Shown here piece by piece: positions 1 through 13,640 of a DNA stretch of 64,000 bases. This DNA is from Antitrichia curtipendula (taxonomy: Eukaryota > Streptophyta > Bryopsida > Hypnales > Leucodontaceae), in assembly GCA_951230915.1 (NCBI GenBank), contig OX579633.1, forward strand, positions 21,238,574 through 21,302,573, in the 5' to 3' direction. Every line of letters starts with the position of its first letter. The first letter of the stretch is position 1. Made by a program: the position numbers and the translations under genes. Below the pieces are notes generated by a model. That model was not told the DNA's origin. It made no database searches and saw only the letters and a list, made by a program, of their open reading frames with translations.

Positions 1-1354
1 TTGTGTGTAAGTATCAAGGTAGTTGATCTACAATGTGACAAAGTTTCAAGTAATTTGGAGCTACTGTCCAAAACTTATGCTAAACTAAAGTTAGATATGG
101 CAACTTTTAGGGCATTGTGGGAATTGTAGAATAGGGATTTGGAGAAATAGAGAGTTTGAGGGTAGGTTTGTTGTAATTTAGTGTATTTATGGGCTTCAAA
201 GATTATATGTAAAGCATTTTCATAGCAAAAACCATGTGCTAATCCAAACGTAGTAGCAAATCCTTGTGACAACATAGACAAATAAATTAGAAGGCATAGT
301 ATGAGACACTACCAAAAGCACTATGCATAGTATGATCATTGACAAGGAACAAAGACATGCTTGTAAATACACAAGAAACAATTTGTGAATGAGCCAAAGG
401 AAGTTCTAGAAGTTTCTCAAACACTTTTGCATTTCCGTGACTAGCCATGTGTCCAAATTCATCAACATTCAAGTGTTAATATAATTCTTGAAGTTTGTAA
501 AATAGTGTACAACTCTTTATGTTTCAACTAAAACATGCCACCATTTCCAATCTACCATGGTCTTCTTCACGTTACTCTTGTCTACCCTCTTTTGCTATTG
601 TTATTATTGGGAGCTATCCAACTAGGAATGGCATTATAACCATCCAAAATAAAATAAAATGGCTCACTTTCTATTGCATTTCAGTCATCCTATTGATTGC
701 CAACATGGTATTGTTTGGTAATGGATGGTCACACTTTAGTTGTGTTTTGTAGATAATCCCTCATTGAGACATCTTTTATTTTTCTACAAAAAAAGATGCC
801 CAATCCACGGATCACTTTGTAGTGTATTGTAGCCACTTCTATTTGTTCTAGATCTGAATGTTAATCATGAAAATGGATTTTTTTGAATTTGAAATCAACA
901 AATGAAATGAAACTAACTAAGTCTAGTTTCCACTCTAATTTGAAAATCTGAAAAATTAGTCAAATTCAATATTCGATTGTAATTTGAACTTTGGGCCTAT
1001 AACTATGGTCTACTGATTTTCAGATGAAACTTCATTAATACTATTTTTTTTACACTATAAAATATCTTAATTGGATGATAAAAAACTTAGATATTTTAAG
1101 CACATTTTGAATTTCATAAGAAATTTTGTCACTTATTATTAAAAAATTCACAGTAATTTCAATTCTTCAGAAAAAATCTGAAATTTTATGACTAATAGAA
1201 AACTTGGAGTTTTATCTTTCAAAAAATAAATTTATAAACTTTCATTCATATATAGTTGCAAAATAGGAGTATACAAAGTGAATGGTTTTGAAGTTTGAAT
1301 AAGTTGTTATAAGTCCAACCTTTCAAGGTTGAAGAATATAAAATGTAAGGTGAG

Positions 1355-1487
1355 GTGTCCTAAAATTGCCCTTGCTCATCAAATTATTCCTATAAATAGT
1401 ATTAAAATAGGTTACTATAGGGTGTAAAAATGGTGCCTATATTAAATGAGGTCATAATAGAATGTGTAAAGGGGCAATTTTAGGTGA
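1355..1487. repeat. Small inverted-repeat pair, possible miniature element
   Basis: The motif CCTAAAATTGCCC near 1359 returns in reverse complement as GGGCAATTTTAGG near 1472, about 100 bp apart. This resembles the ends of a short miniature inverted-repeat element. No target-site duplication was identified, so the boundaries are approximate. Confidence 0.3.
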
Positions 1488-2399
1488 GTAATAGGATGGA
1501 AGTAGGATGGATATTGTTTGATTTGCAATCTCTTTCTTGTAATTATTTCAGTGAAAATAAACAATTCAATTGTTCAAGTAAAATTTTGACGCTCATTTAA
1601 GAATGAGTGAAAAAAAATCTTGAAAAAAAGGACATATTAAGAAACCACCTTAACTACGTAGGTTCACTTTTAGGTGCCTTGATATCAATGTTGAGTCTCT
1701 CAAGATTCATTAAAAGACAAAAGTTGAGTAGTTTTACCCCTTTCTAAAGAAGACAAATAGGTGCCTACCAAAGATGTTGAGTTTGAAAATTCATAACTAA
1801 TTCTACAATAGTCCAAAAAACACAATACAACTTGGATTAGATGCGCCTTCTTTGTGTTTTTTAAAGAAAAATGATTGGAAAATGCCTTGAAGGATTCAAC
1901 ACCCTAAAAAGAGGGATCAACTCTTAGAAATAAGCTTTATGAAAATCCCACCTTGGTGATGCAAGTCAATCATTGGTAGAAAGCCTATTCCCGCACCTAC
2001 TCAATACAAACATTTGAGATGTTTTAGTAATAACAATTCTACAACTAACACATAATTCATATGTGTTACACCAAGGAGTTTGGAGTGTGATGCATTTGGT
2101 ATTTCCAATAGCTTTTTCTCCTCTCTTTGTCTTTATTGTTGCAAGGGTTTAGGATTTAGGGCAAAATTTTCTTTCAAGATGAAAAATTTGTCTCCTTTGC
2201 AAACTATGTTGATCGCAATTGTTGCCAAAACAACTACCATCATTGTTTCCACTTTCTTAGATAATTTTGAAAGCTATTGCAATTATGCCTCTTCCATTCG
2301 GAAGTTGGATAGATGTTGTTGTTGATGAGCTTTTCATCAAAATGTGTCATGATCATGAAGGCGGTTTGAATTTTTTTGTTCCAGTATTTTTGTTTTTGA

Positions 2400-3040
2400 T
2401 GTGTAGATCATCCATTGGCAAGTCACGCATCAAACATGTATTAAAGTTGTCAAGATGTATTGTGATTTGTCAAAAAGATTGTTGTCCACTCACCTATTAT
2501 TGCCACTAGAAAGACAACATTTTGGACGGGAGGCCAATGTACAATTGACAATCCCAATAAACAATACACATATTGAAGTTGACAACTTCAAAATACATGC
2601 ATCTTTTGATATATCTTCCTGTTAGATGTATAGATCAATCATTTGTGAGTTGTGGAGCATATATGTACTCAAGTTGATAAGATGTACAGTTGACAATCTC
2701 AATGAAGAATGCATATGTTGAAGTAGTAAGGACGAATAACTAACAATTCCAATGAACAATGCACATACTAAAGTTGATAATTCCAAGATATGCACATCTC
2801 TTCACTCTTCCTTTTAGGTATATAGATTAACCATTTTCATGTCACGCAACATATATGTAATAAAGTTGATGAAATATACACTTGACAATACCAATGAACA
2901 ATACATGTATTAAAGTTGACAATTTCAAGATAAATGCATTTTTTGACTCTCATCTTCCTTTTATTTGTGTAGATCATCTATTGAATGTCATACATCATAC
3001 ACATATTGAAGTTGACAAAATTTATTCTTGACAATGCCAA
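2400..3040. repeat. Degenerate tandem repeat, about four diverged units
   Basis: A composite motif recurs: a GTAGATCAT-type start (near 2404, 2632, 2823 and 2969), a segment with ACATATTGAAGTTGACAA, and a TTGACAATnCCAATGAACAAT segment. Spacing varies from about 146 to 228 bp, so the array has suffered indels. It looks like an old tandem duplication or remnants of several copies of one element. No function is implied. Confidence 0.45.
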
Positions 3041-3414
3041 GAAGTAATTTTTATGCTTCCTAATCCACGTGCTACTCCTGCATTTCACTAGTTTCATGGA
3101 AAAGGTCATTGCACAAACTATTATCCCCTTTGTTTCAATTTTTTAAGATGGCAATTAGTTGTGTTCCTTGTTAGTGTGATGGAGACAAAATGATATGTAT
3201 TCATCTAAATGTATATAAAATCATCCAAATTGTATAGTGATACATTTATCTACATTAACAATATCATTCTACTTAAAAACAATTTTAGAATTTTGTTTCT
3301 AAAAATCCATTAATCTCCCACAATGTCATTGGTAAGGATTTTAATAGAAATAGAAGAAAGAAATACACTAGTACAAATGTATCCTTGGGCAACAAGCAAT
3401 CATTAGCAAGGGTT

Positions 3415-4341
3415 TTAACCCCTAAAGGACCAAATCAGTTTTTTTGGCAACATAGTGATTTTGGCAGTTCACTATGGATGGAATTTTTATTTTTTTTATT
3501 TTAAAATTTCACACAGCATGTACCCAAGGAATACCTGTAAGGTCGAACAATTTTCATAATTTTTGACAACATGATTTAAAAAAATATTGTATAATATGCA
3601 ATTTTCTTTAAACCTCAGGCAACTTGGGCAACTCAAAAAAATCCTTAAAATTTTATTTTTTTAAGAAATAAAACATTTTAATTGGTTTTCTAGATTCATG
3701 TAAATGTAGAAAGCTTTTAATCATTACATTTTGATTAATGAGATGAAAGTTATGAGTTTTAGTTTGTTGGTAGTTATAAAATTTCTACTCTAAAATAAAT
3801 CTTGAAGCCGTTATTAACTCAATTTTCAATATGTTTTGAAGAAAAAAATCATAGGATATAGATTGTTTATTATACCATTACAACCATTGGGATTAGTAGT
3901 TTTTAATTCCATAACTAAATTCTTATCAATTTAGTATTTTGAATCATTCTCTACTTCTTTCAACTTACTATTTTTTTCCTATGTGTTGTACAAATCCAAA
4001 TGATTTGAAAATTTTCAAGCATATAAACAACTTGCATTGAAGAATGAATCCGAGAAGCACCAACAACAAACATTTTTTCATACAAGTGTGACCTTATAAA
4101 GTGCGACTAATCGAATTTTCATAGGGCCTACAATTTTTTTCCACTTTAAACACTAATATATTGTAATCTACACAATGGAAATTTCTGAATTTTTTTAACG
4201 TATTCTCAAACTTGCGTACTACAAGATTCTTTGGTTATATGTGTTTAAAAATGATTTTTTTCTAAAATTGATACTTGTACTAGAAATGGCAGTTTTTTAG
4301 TGTTTTTGGTGAAAACATAGTCAAAAATCTTTAGGAATTAA
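3415..4341 (-). mobile_element. TTAA-flanked element of the CCCCTAAA family, about 0.93 kb
   Basis: The element starts at a TTAA (3415-3418) followed by CCCCTAAAGGACC and ends with CTTTAGGAATTAA (TTAA at 4338-4341). Its interior is the reverse complement of the copy at 50904-51829: both hold the GTACTAGAAATGRCAGTTTT segment, a region around ATGATTCAAAGCTTT, and similar length (927 and 926 bp). It carries no coding capacity and appears non-autonomous. TTAA target duplications with CCC-type ends are typical of the piggyBac superfamily, but that assignment rests on the ends alone. Confidence 0.6.
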
Positions 4342-4702
4342 TAAAAATAGAAAAAATCAATATCCTAGTGGAAATGTATGCTTGGACAATCATTGGTAGG
4401 GATTTTAATAGAAAGAGAAGAAAGCCGGGAAGAAAGCAATGTACTAGTGGGGATGCATTCTTGGACACCAAGCAATAATGCGTGTGAACTTGGTGTTCTA
4501 TGATACATTTTCACTAATAATTGAATATTGAGTTATCTTTGTTTCTAAACCTACTTCTTCAAAAATCTTCATCAACCAACCTTCCAACTAACTTCTTACT
4601 TCCCAAAATCTTTGCCTCTTCCCCTCTCATCTTCATTTCCCCACAAGTTATTCACATTTTTCTCTAGTTATCCCTTAAGGAGTATACCATATCATCACAA
4701 AG

Positions 4703-5025
4703 TATGGGCAATTTCGTTAAAATGGCAAAATTCTGTAACTTTGGCAGTTTTCACAATTCAGAGCGGCCGCTCTGAAATGTTCAACTGTCCTAAATTTCTG
4801 AAATCTAAACCACTTATAGATGTCTAAAATCTACAACAGTCATAGATGTTGCTTTCAAAGTTCAGACTGCGCGATTTGAAATGTACATTAGTGCTAGATT
4901 TCTGAAATCTATATAAAACAAAGATGTATGTAATCTATACCCCTCATAGATGTCACTTTCGCAGTTCAAAGTGGCCGCTCTAAAAATGGCATACGGAATA
5001 TGCCATTTTAACGAAATTGCCCATA
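4703..5025. mobile_element. Miniature inverted-repeat element with TA target duplication
   Basis: Both ends carry a perfect inverted repeat of about 23 bp beginning TGGGCAATTTCGTTAAAA, flanked by TA on each side, as in Tc1/mariner-type elements. The interior has diverged subrepeats (two ATCTATA/CATAGATGT blocks) and subterminal GGCCGCTCT motifs; one forms the palindrome GAGCGGCCGCTC at about 4760. There is no coding sequence. Family assignment is inferred from the TA duplication only. Confidence 0.6.
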
Positions 5026-5052
5026 AGTTTAGAATATGTGTTTTGTTAGCAA

Positions 5053-5245
5053 TTATCATGTGGTTATTGTTATTTCATGGATTTGCACGTTAATATACAA
5101 TTTATCGCATCATTATAATACATTACTTTACAATTTATCGCATTGTTATGATGCATTAGTTTTATTTGCAAGTAATGTATTGTAATGATGCGATAAATTG
5201 AATATTATTGTATGAACCCATGAAACAACAATAAACACATGATAA
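5053..5245. mobile_element. Foldback (hairpin) element
   Basis: Two inverted arms of about 75 bp, with a few mismatches, run from TTATCATGTG at 5053 to CACATGATAA at 5245. Between them the left arm reads CAATTTATCGCATCATTA and the right arm its complement. The unpaired centre contains a third, direct copy of the ACAATTTATCGCAT motif. It lies 27 bp from the preceding miniature element. No coding capacity. Confidence 0.55.
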
Positions 5246-7640
5246 ATGTTGACACACCGCAAGTTCTAAGATTTGTGATGATGTGAAGGTCTGATTTTGG
5301 GCATTCACATGCCAAAATTGAATTTTTACATTAATATTTCAAGGGCCCACGTCACCTCACACCATTCACAAGATGGTATGTCACACTTTTTTACAAACAT
5401 GACTTAATTTATGTCAAATCCAACCTTCATGTAGGGTAGTCTCTCTTTTAACAAGGATAGTTAGTTCATACTTACTTTGTAAATTTAACCATAGGCTTGT
5501 TGATGAGTCTTAACAACCCTAAAAGCCAAAGGCCTTTTATGGTTCAAAAACATTATTGCTTTTGAGTTTTGAAGTGTTATAAAACTAAATGTCTTTAAAG
5601 TATAGAAATCTCAATCTTGTAGTGTACATGTTGTAGATGACTTAAATTAAATTAACTTGGAGTCATTTGGCCTTATAGATTGCAAAATTATAATGTTTTA
5701 GGATTGAAAAAGGATGCTAAAATTTTTCTAACAAGACTTTTGGAGGTAAGATTTGATTTCTAAACCTACTCAAAAATGAAATTTTTTTTAACTATAAAGT
5801 GATTAAAAAACAGCATACAAACACATTGGAGAAAGAAAATATCATTCAATTGACTCTGTGTTGCAAAATGGCTTTGAAATGTCAAAGAATAGAAAGAAAA
5901 GTTGAAAAAAACACATTTGAAATGTGAACCTCCTACTAAAATGCTTCTTAGCCACTCATAACTTCTCGGATTGATATGAAATTTTAGCCACACAAACTAG
6001 ACTAGTATGCACAACTTTTCAAATTTATCTTATTGGAAATGAACACTTTGTAAAGAAAAAACAAATCACCGTATTAACCGTAGCCACAAAAACTAAACTA
6101 GTATGCACAACTTTCCCAAACTTTTAATTAGAAACAGACACTCTCAAGAAGAAACAAATTGCCAAAGTTCACTACAATCCAAAAATGTTGGGATTTTGAA
6201 CTGCTCCCAAACATTCAAAACAATTTAGATTGACATCAAAGTTTCACCACAATAACTACACAACGGGAGAATTATAGTACAACAAATTTATTTGATTGAA
6301 AACAAACATTGGATGAAGGAGATACAAGTCCCCAAAGTAGTAGTTATCAAATGCAATTTGGTGAACTCAAATTGAACCTTTAAACTTTGATTGACTTACA
6401 AAAATCAGTACATCTTGGATTGATCGGAAAATTTTATCATACAAACTAGTTATATTGAAATCAAAATCGGATACAAAAGTTACAACACTTTGAATTGGAA
6501 TTGAAACTAAGTGAAGACACTTTTGGTGCCATGGGGCTTAGGGATACAATAAAAAAATGGTTGTTAAATTATTATCTATGGATCATAGTTCATCTCCTGT
6601 TGACCCTTTAAAGTAACTACATCTAAAATCATACACTTCCTAAAATTGCACACTACAAATTCTTGCCTAAAATGTATTCTCACTATTCATGAGAATCTAT
6701 GATCACTTTTACAAACACCTATTTTCAACACTTTGAAAATTTGTAGTTTCGCTATATGGTGTCCAAAAAATGCATTCTAAAAGAATCTAGAATCTCTTTT
6801 TTACTACCAACATCACACAAAAAGTTTTCCCATATAATAATGGGAACCACATTAATTTCTTATTTATGAGATTTTAGGTGCAAGGAAGATGTTAAAGCGG
6901 TCATCTTCTCTAAATGCATCAAAAAAATTGGGCCAGATTGTTTTGGTGCCATTTTGACACCAAAGGACGCATACAAGTCATTTTAGTGTCATTTTATCTA
7001 TACTAGGTTGATACAGAGGTTGGCACCAAATTAACTTAATTGCACTTCAATGCACCATTGTGGCACCATGTTCACATGCCTTGAATTTCCTGATGTGGAT
7101 CCTATAAATGGTTACCTTTAAATGGATACCTATAAATTAATATAAAAGAGACCATAGCTACATTGAAACTAGATATGTATTAATCATTAAAATGAAGTAC
7201 GGACACATTTAAGTTTGTCAAATTTTAAGATTCTAGTGTGGTTGGTTGAATATATACTAAAGTCTATTTTCATAACTAGTTTTTAAAATTGACACCAACA
7301 AACCAACCTTTGTATAAAATGCAAAATCTACATAATTAAATTGATATGGATATGGACCAAAGTGAAAAAAAAGACCAAATTTTCAAAACATAGGTGATCA
7401 ATTAAAGACTACTTGTGTTTGCATTTTTGTGTTTGCATTTTAGCAACCCTAGTGTCAAAAATAGGTGCCTACACCTAACGTCTTAGAAAATTCATAATTC
7501 AGAATAGATTGGAAAATAAAATAAAATTTATGAAAAAGGCAGAGAAGCCCCTGTTCATTCTGTTTTTGGCACATTCATTTACCGTTCACTGAAAAATCAG
7601 CAAAAAAATCTTATGGTCTACAAAGTCTATGAAAAAGGCA
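5246..7640. other. Intergenic stretch downstream of the CCR4 gene
   Basis: AT-rich DNA without a supported gene. A weak CCCTAAAA-type element end is visible near 5515. A 24-bp motif ending GGCAGAGAAGCCCCT occurs twice, at about 7527 and 7627, 100 bp apart, next to the likely 3' end of the CCR4 transcript. Confidence 0.4.
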
Positions 7641-8293
7641 GAGAAGCCCCTAAATGGTCCCTTCTAGAGCATGCTACCTTAGTTACCTTAGTTAGAAGTT
7701 GACGACAAAACTTCCTTATGAACTTCCTTTCTATAAAGGACACCAGAATAAATATAACTAAAGCAACGTAACGACCAAGAAATGGGCGGAAAATAATTGC
7801 GAAACAAGGTACTGTAGTGGGGTGACTTGATCGGGGTTTGATATTAGGCAGGCTAAGAGCCTGTACAGGAATCGATTTCCGTGCAATGTGGAACAACCTA
7901 ATAGCTACAAGCTTGCGATCTAGCAAAATGTACAACTGCACTGGTGTTAACTTGGACCAGTGTCCAATACAAAGACATTACTCCAAGTTGCAGGTTGCTC
8001 AAGGATGAGAACTTTTGAACAGAGTTCAGTAATCCTGACTTTGAAGGAACGCCAGATACAAGAGGGGGGAAGAAGAAACGAATGTTTCTTGGTGCTCGTT
8101 GCTGTTTCAACCACGCGTTCCTCTATTCCAAAGTGAACATATAACTTATAAGAAAAATACACAACCTCGGATGATGTTGAGAAATGGAACCCGTCGCATG
8201 TGAAGGAGTGATCCAACTGCACGTTTTCAGACAAGTGCGAATCAAAGGCTGGAACAAGATGCGGCTACTGCACAACGTTCCAATAGCCAGCCT
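7640..8293 (-). other. Probable 3' untranslated region of the CCR4 gene
   Basis: About 650 bp directly downstream of the CCR4 stop keeps a higher GC content than the AT-rich DNA beyond about 7.62 kb. Open frames in it match nothing recognisable. The end point is inferred from the composition change, not from a mapped polyadenylation site. Confidence 0.4.
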
Positions 8294-11200
8294 CTACCGA
8301 CGGAGGCGAGGCTTACAACGGAACGCGGCTAGCAGGGCAATGTGGTCGGATGACCATTCGGGAGAGGGTAACCCAGTGTCCTTACGTAAACTGTCCTCAT
8401 CCAGCAGCTCCAACAGTGATTCCACACTCAGCGAGTCGGCTGTGGATTGCCACCATTCAAGTATAATGAGTACACTGCAGTGTGACTAAAGAAGAGGTTT
8501 CACTACTCGATGATTGAAATTCGAGCATTAAAAGAATTAACCATAACAAAACAGAATGACATAGTGAGAGCATCTTGTAAACTTAGCAATGGTGGAACTC
8601 AATATGATAATGACGTCACAAAGAATATAGGTCTTACCAGTATAGAAGATGTAATCAAGAGTGCCCAGAAAATCTCGCGTACAGTTAGTAAATTGTGGTT
8701 CATTAGTATTGACATCCATCCGTCGCCTTTGTTTCTCTATTGTAGAACCAATCCCATTCATCCTTGCAAATGAAGCGTAAGCACTCACCTGTACAAAATT
8801 TTACAACACTTCAAAATCTCTACACGCACAGCCGAAGTAATCTCCAACAGTGAAAACACTCACTCAGTTTGGTATTTATTGTAAGTGCAACTAACTCACA
8901 GAATAGATGATGAACATTACATCAATAATCATACCACTAGCAAACACAGACAGCACTATGTGCTTTACGTTGCCAAAATGAATTACTAAAAAGTTGGCCA
9001 CAACTAGAACACAGCTCAAGTCAGGTGATGCTCACCAATGGCAGTGAATGGCAAAGCTTGCTTGGAGGTCGCAAAATGTTCAGTGGGTCGACTTGCAGAT
9101 CCGGATGGGCAGGATCCACACGGCCGGTTGACAAAAGACAGTGAGGTGCACTGCAAAAACATTCCAATGCGCCAAAGCGTCAAAACCATATTGATCACCG
9201 ACAAGCAAACAATGCAGCAGCACTTTGTTACCACCACTTTAGGTGCACCAACCTGCCAGGAACCGAGTTGAAATCGCCAGCCACCAACATAGGGATATCT
9301 GCGCTGGCTGCTATCTTCTCAAGTCCCTTTAGGAGAGTGTGTACCTAAACACAGACGGCAACCAAACACTTCACTACACTTGCATATAAGCCCATCCATG
9401 GAAGACGAGGCAGATCAATTTTTATTGAACTTTATGAATACTTTCCGTTTGTCTGGAACGATTCAGATATTTAATTTTAGCAAGTGCCGAGGAGAAGATA
9501 TTTGCCAGAACTGACCTACAGTCACATCTAAAAGAGAAAATTGAGATAATCAAAGTCTAGTCTTTCCGAACCTGCCAGAGCTTTACATCCTTGAGTTCCT
9601 GGTTCGCATGAATGTGTGTGTTTGCCTACCCAAAAAGCCCGCCAACCCAGGAAAAGTGAGTGGCTTCCAAAAGATGTAACAACTCACAGCAGAATCAGTG
9701 GAGGACTGCTAAACAATGGGACAACTGTCGTCTACAGGTAGGCCAAGATTCAACAAACTCAATGAATGTTGATAAGTAGAACGTCCAATGAATCTATAAT
9801 ACCTAGAAATACTTTTCTCATGTATTCAGTCAGTGAAAGAGAGATATTTACCACACAAAGAAGCTGCCCACGCTTGCCAGAAGCTGCTTGAGTATCCATA
9901 AACCCACCGGTGTCCCGAGCTTCCAGTACGACAATTAGAGCCACATTATCCTGCGCGTAACAAAAGGAACGTAATTCACGTGTGAAAACTCTGCACACAT
10001 CAATGATTGAGACACATAGTGAAAATTTTGCAGAATAATTCCACAGGCAGCAGTTTCTGCAATAGTAAATTTGCATTCTGCAACCAGGTATACCAACAGT
10101 GTCAAAGACACAGTGTGAAAATCACGGCTCATAGCAAGGAGGAAAACAAAAAAGCATCAACGCGGTAATTAAAGACCTTTAAAAGTCGACTCAAAGCTGC
10201 CTTCTTGTTTGTTGGTACCAAAGCCTCGGACAAAGACTGTGCAGCTTTATTGAACTCCACCTGCACATCAAATCATACACCGGTAACACAAAACATCAGT
10301 CAAAACAATTGTTCCTCAAAGCTACAGTTAACATCCAAACATATAGTTAAGAAAAATACATCTTATTCGCCTAAAACACATCATGAATTCAGGCGTACAA
10401 AGTCACATTAAAATATGCATATCACGTAGGACGTCAGATATAATGACATTAACTGAGAAGCCTGAGGAATATGTGGAATCCAAGAGCTGGTATCCCACCT
10501 CATATTTCTTCACTAAAGAGAACCGATCCCGCCGGAAAAATGTAGCGCAACCATCGATGACGTAAACAGAACCTGTATAAATCTGCTTGAGATTACCAAA
10601 AACGGTCAGCCATTGAACAAGAATCACTGAGAATACAACCTCCGACATCCAAGAAAAGAGCACGCTCCAATCTATTCTTAAAAGTGCATCTTTGTATCTT
10701 CAAACGTATGACATAAACAGATAAAGTTCCAATCCCAAACTACAACTTCGTGAAATTTGTCGAATGTACAACGTCAGATAGCAATCGCTCACGGAACCTT
10801 ACCTCGCCAGTTTTCTTCTTGTAGACACCAGTGTAACCATGCTTCTCCAACTCAGGTGCATAAAAATCCTCATAATGATCACTTTGCACCTGCACATCCA
10901 AACCCCAGCATTCCATTCAAATCCCTGCACCACCCCAAAATTGCCTACTTATTTCTGACAGTAATGAACCTCCCAATTGAACACAAATAAGGAAGATAAA
11001 CCAAAAACAACTTGCGAATAATCATGCTCGAGGACACTCGTTCTCAGATTATCGCTAGGCTTATATAAAGCATACACAAGGCTAGGTCAATCAGACTTCC
11101 AATCAGAAATGATCTTTACCTCTTGTAGGCACAGGATATCCGCCCGGTACGCAACAATCTCGCGCAGAAGATTTTGTCTACGATAAGTCCATGCCAATGC

Positions 11201-12630
11201 CCAAGGAGGACAGTAGCTGTACTGCTCACTCGTCGCATACAGGTCCGAAAGAACATTGTAAGACAGCACCGTGAACGTCCCTGAAGACGCCATGCGACCA
11301 TCGGACTCCACCGGACCCATGCCATCCATCGAGTTCAACGACATCAGCTGACGAGGGGTCGGAGAAGGGGCTGGGATCACACGGGAGGTTTGACGCTGAT
11401 GCGGAGTGGCCGCAGGACGACCCGTACTGCCATCGATGGCCACACACTCGATCTTCAGAATGTGACCCACGTCCTCCATCGTCGGAGTGTAGGTCTTGCC
11501 CTGACCAACCTCACACCAAACATCACCCGCTTCCTGATTCTGGTTGTGCGAGGCCATACGAACAGGGCTCGAGAACACGGAACCATTGCTGTGATTAGCA
11601 GTGTACGTCGCAGCACCACCGAGACTCCCATCCAGGGATCGCAGAGTCTTGGCTGGATTCGAATTGAACGAGAACGGGGATTCATCCTCTTCGACGCCGT
11701 TTTCTCGCTTGTCGGCGGCCTCCTGGTGCATGATAAGGTGCTGTCGCCATGAGTCAGTGAAACACTTCTGCGTGCAATGCAAGCTCTTCGACTGAGCAAG
11801 CTTGGCCTTCAAGCACTGCACACATTGCAGCGTAGCAGCTTCCGATGGATGTACACTGCAGACTAAAACTTTCTGCTCACTCTGTAGTCGAAACCTATTC
11901 ATTGCAAGAAGACAACAAAACAGATCAGACAACTGTCCAACTGAATAAAAGTATGGTGGTGACAAGCAAAAGACGACACTCATTAGCAAACTGCGTCGAA
12001 GGCGTAATATTAAGGAGAGATATACAGACAACCCTGTTTTTAATGGCGTCAAGTAGACTTTAATCATTATTAGACGTCATCACAGTCCACCATATATCCA
12101 TGAAAAAGCCCATTACTGCCAAAGAGCCCAAATGGCCAAAGGTGGCCGCTTCCATGACTATCGCAGTTGAAATAAATAATTTATTAAGCCATATTTAAGA
12201 AAGGAAGCAAAATGTCCAATAGCAAGAAGAAATCATACTCTACATTCTGGAACAAAAGAAATACGTTTGAAAGTTACCAAAATCGACTTAGCTTCCAATG
12301 TGGATACAAATACGTTGCAAAAACTATTACAATCGCAACCGATCGCATCCTAAAGCGTACCCTAATTCACCTATTAGATTAAAATTATAATATTGTCTGC
12401 TATAAAATCGACGCAGCACATCCAACTAACAACATGAAAGAACAAGAAACCGAAGAATCTTAAACCCAGTACCATCGACACTGAAGAAAATAGCCGTCGG
12501 TAGACGACGCCTCGGTGACATCTTCAGGGGAAAGGCTGGAGTCCCCCCGACGCAGCAACACGTACGCCGACAACTCGCATCCTACGATCGGAATGTCGGT
12601 CGGGAGGTGCACCCGCACCACACTCAGCAT
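8294..12630 (-). CDS. CCR4: CCR4-type poly(A)-specific exoribonuclease (CCR4-NOT deadenylase)
   Basis: Catalytic deadenylase that shortens mRNA poly(A) tails within the CCR4-NOT complex. Eleven coding exons join in frame with GT-AG borders: 12630-12473, 11894-11120, 10889-10803, 10582-10499, 10260-10177, 9950-9852, 9625-9572, 9344-9253, 9150-9036, 8788-8638, 8439-8294, giving 614 aa, close to the roughly 600 aa of Arabidopsis CCR4a/b. The start (MLSVVRVHLP) matches the family's conserved beginning. Residues 65-109 form a MYND-like cysteine/histidine cluster (C65, C77, C80, C93, C97, H105, H109). The EEP nuclease domain fills about 260-614 with the expected catalytic residues: N266, E311 in LQEV, H433 in NTH, D471 and N473 in GDFN, D561 and D598-H599 in SSDH. 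As in other plant CCR4s there is no leucine-rich repeat region. All key residues are present, so it appears functional. Confidence 0.95.
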
Positions 12631-13640
12631 GCTTCCCCCTTTTCGCCCCCTCCCTTGTCTCTAGCTCCGCTCGAGATGATGGCGCTCTTCTTCGCAGCAA
12701 TTCGCCGGCCCAGTCCTTTCAATTCCAAACCACAAATTGAATGCGCGCGGGGCGGATCCGCCATCAGGTGGTCCCTGTGCGGGTCGCCAGCGTTTCCTCT
12801 CTTCGACTTCTCCCTTGACAAAATTTCTCTCTACAAAAATTGCGCTCGAATCGCCACCAAATCAAGACCTAGAGAGTTCGCATTCCCCAGCTCCTCGCTG
12901 CCAATTCCAAATGCTCCGCACTCCCAGCACTAAACCAGTCCTTAAAGCCCGTCACCGAAACACACGACCAAACCCGGAACCACGACAAAGATGCCGCTTG
13001 TACTCTCGACGAAACCGTCCCATTCCAAACATATAGACTCCAATGCGAGCTCTTTCCAAACGCAACACCGCCAAAACTCTCGAAATAAATCAACAACGAC
13101 AACGCAGCCCTCCCGCTCCTCACCTGCGCGCAAAAATTGCCAAACATCATTCCAACTCTTAGAAGCTACTATTTCAAAACTCCAAAACTGAAAAAAAAGA
13201 ACACTCGACCACAAACGAAACTGAAGTTCAACCTCTAGCAAAGAACCTCGCAACTATCGTTCCCTGACTCAATCGTTCCTAGCCATGTTCGAATCAAACC
13301 ACATGCAGAGCTGAAACCCTATTTATCTGAGGGCGGAGTCAAAAAGAGCGTGCGGGCGGCAGGAAGCACGAGAGGAGACGATTCGAATACCAAAATGAGC
13401 GGGAAGAGACGACGGAGAAACTGGTGCGATGCGATTTGCGACGGAAGACGGCGAGATGGAGACTGAGGGAAGGAAAAGGGAAAGGGGAGGAAGGGCGATG
13501 GCGGATGAAGGACAGAGGACAGGCTGCGGAGCTGCGCTTCCACTGAGCTCGGCCGCCTGGTCATGAGGCGGGGATTCTCGTGGTCATTCTTCACCCTATC
13601 ACCGTGCCTCTTTGCAGCCCAACTTAGAAACACCGATCTA
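12631..13640 (-). promoter_or_regulatory. GC-rich leader and promoter region of the CCR4 gene
   Basis: The kilobase upstream of the CCR4 start is much richer in G+C than the flanking DNA and drops abruptly to AT-rich sequence near 13.64 kb. It holds several overlapping frames without recognisable domains, best read as leader and promoter. A leader intron may exist but could not be placed. Confidence 0.4.

Larger units (their letters stand above)
1..3414. other. AT-rich intergenic stretch
   Basis: No gene is supported here. Short open frames have no recognisable domain and AT-biased composition like the surrounding non-coding DNA. The only structures seen are a small inverted-repeat pair near 1.35-1.49 kb and a degenerate tandem repeat at about 2.4-3.04 kb, listed separately. 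Confidence 0.5.

Noticed and set aside
11087..12067. The whole 326-codon minus-strand frame as one CCR4 exon
   Set aside because: The first 57 or so residues and the last few are intron read-through. Splice sites at 11894 and 11120 join cleanly to exons 1 and 3 with conserved family sequence.
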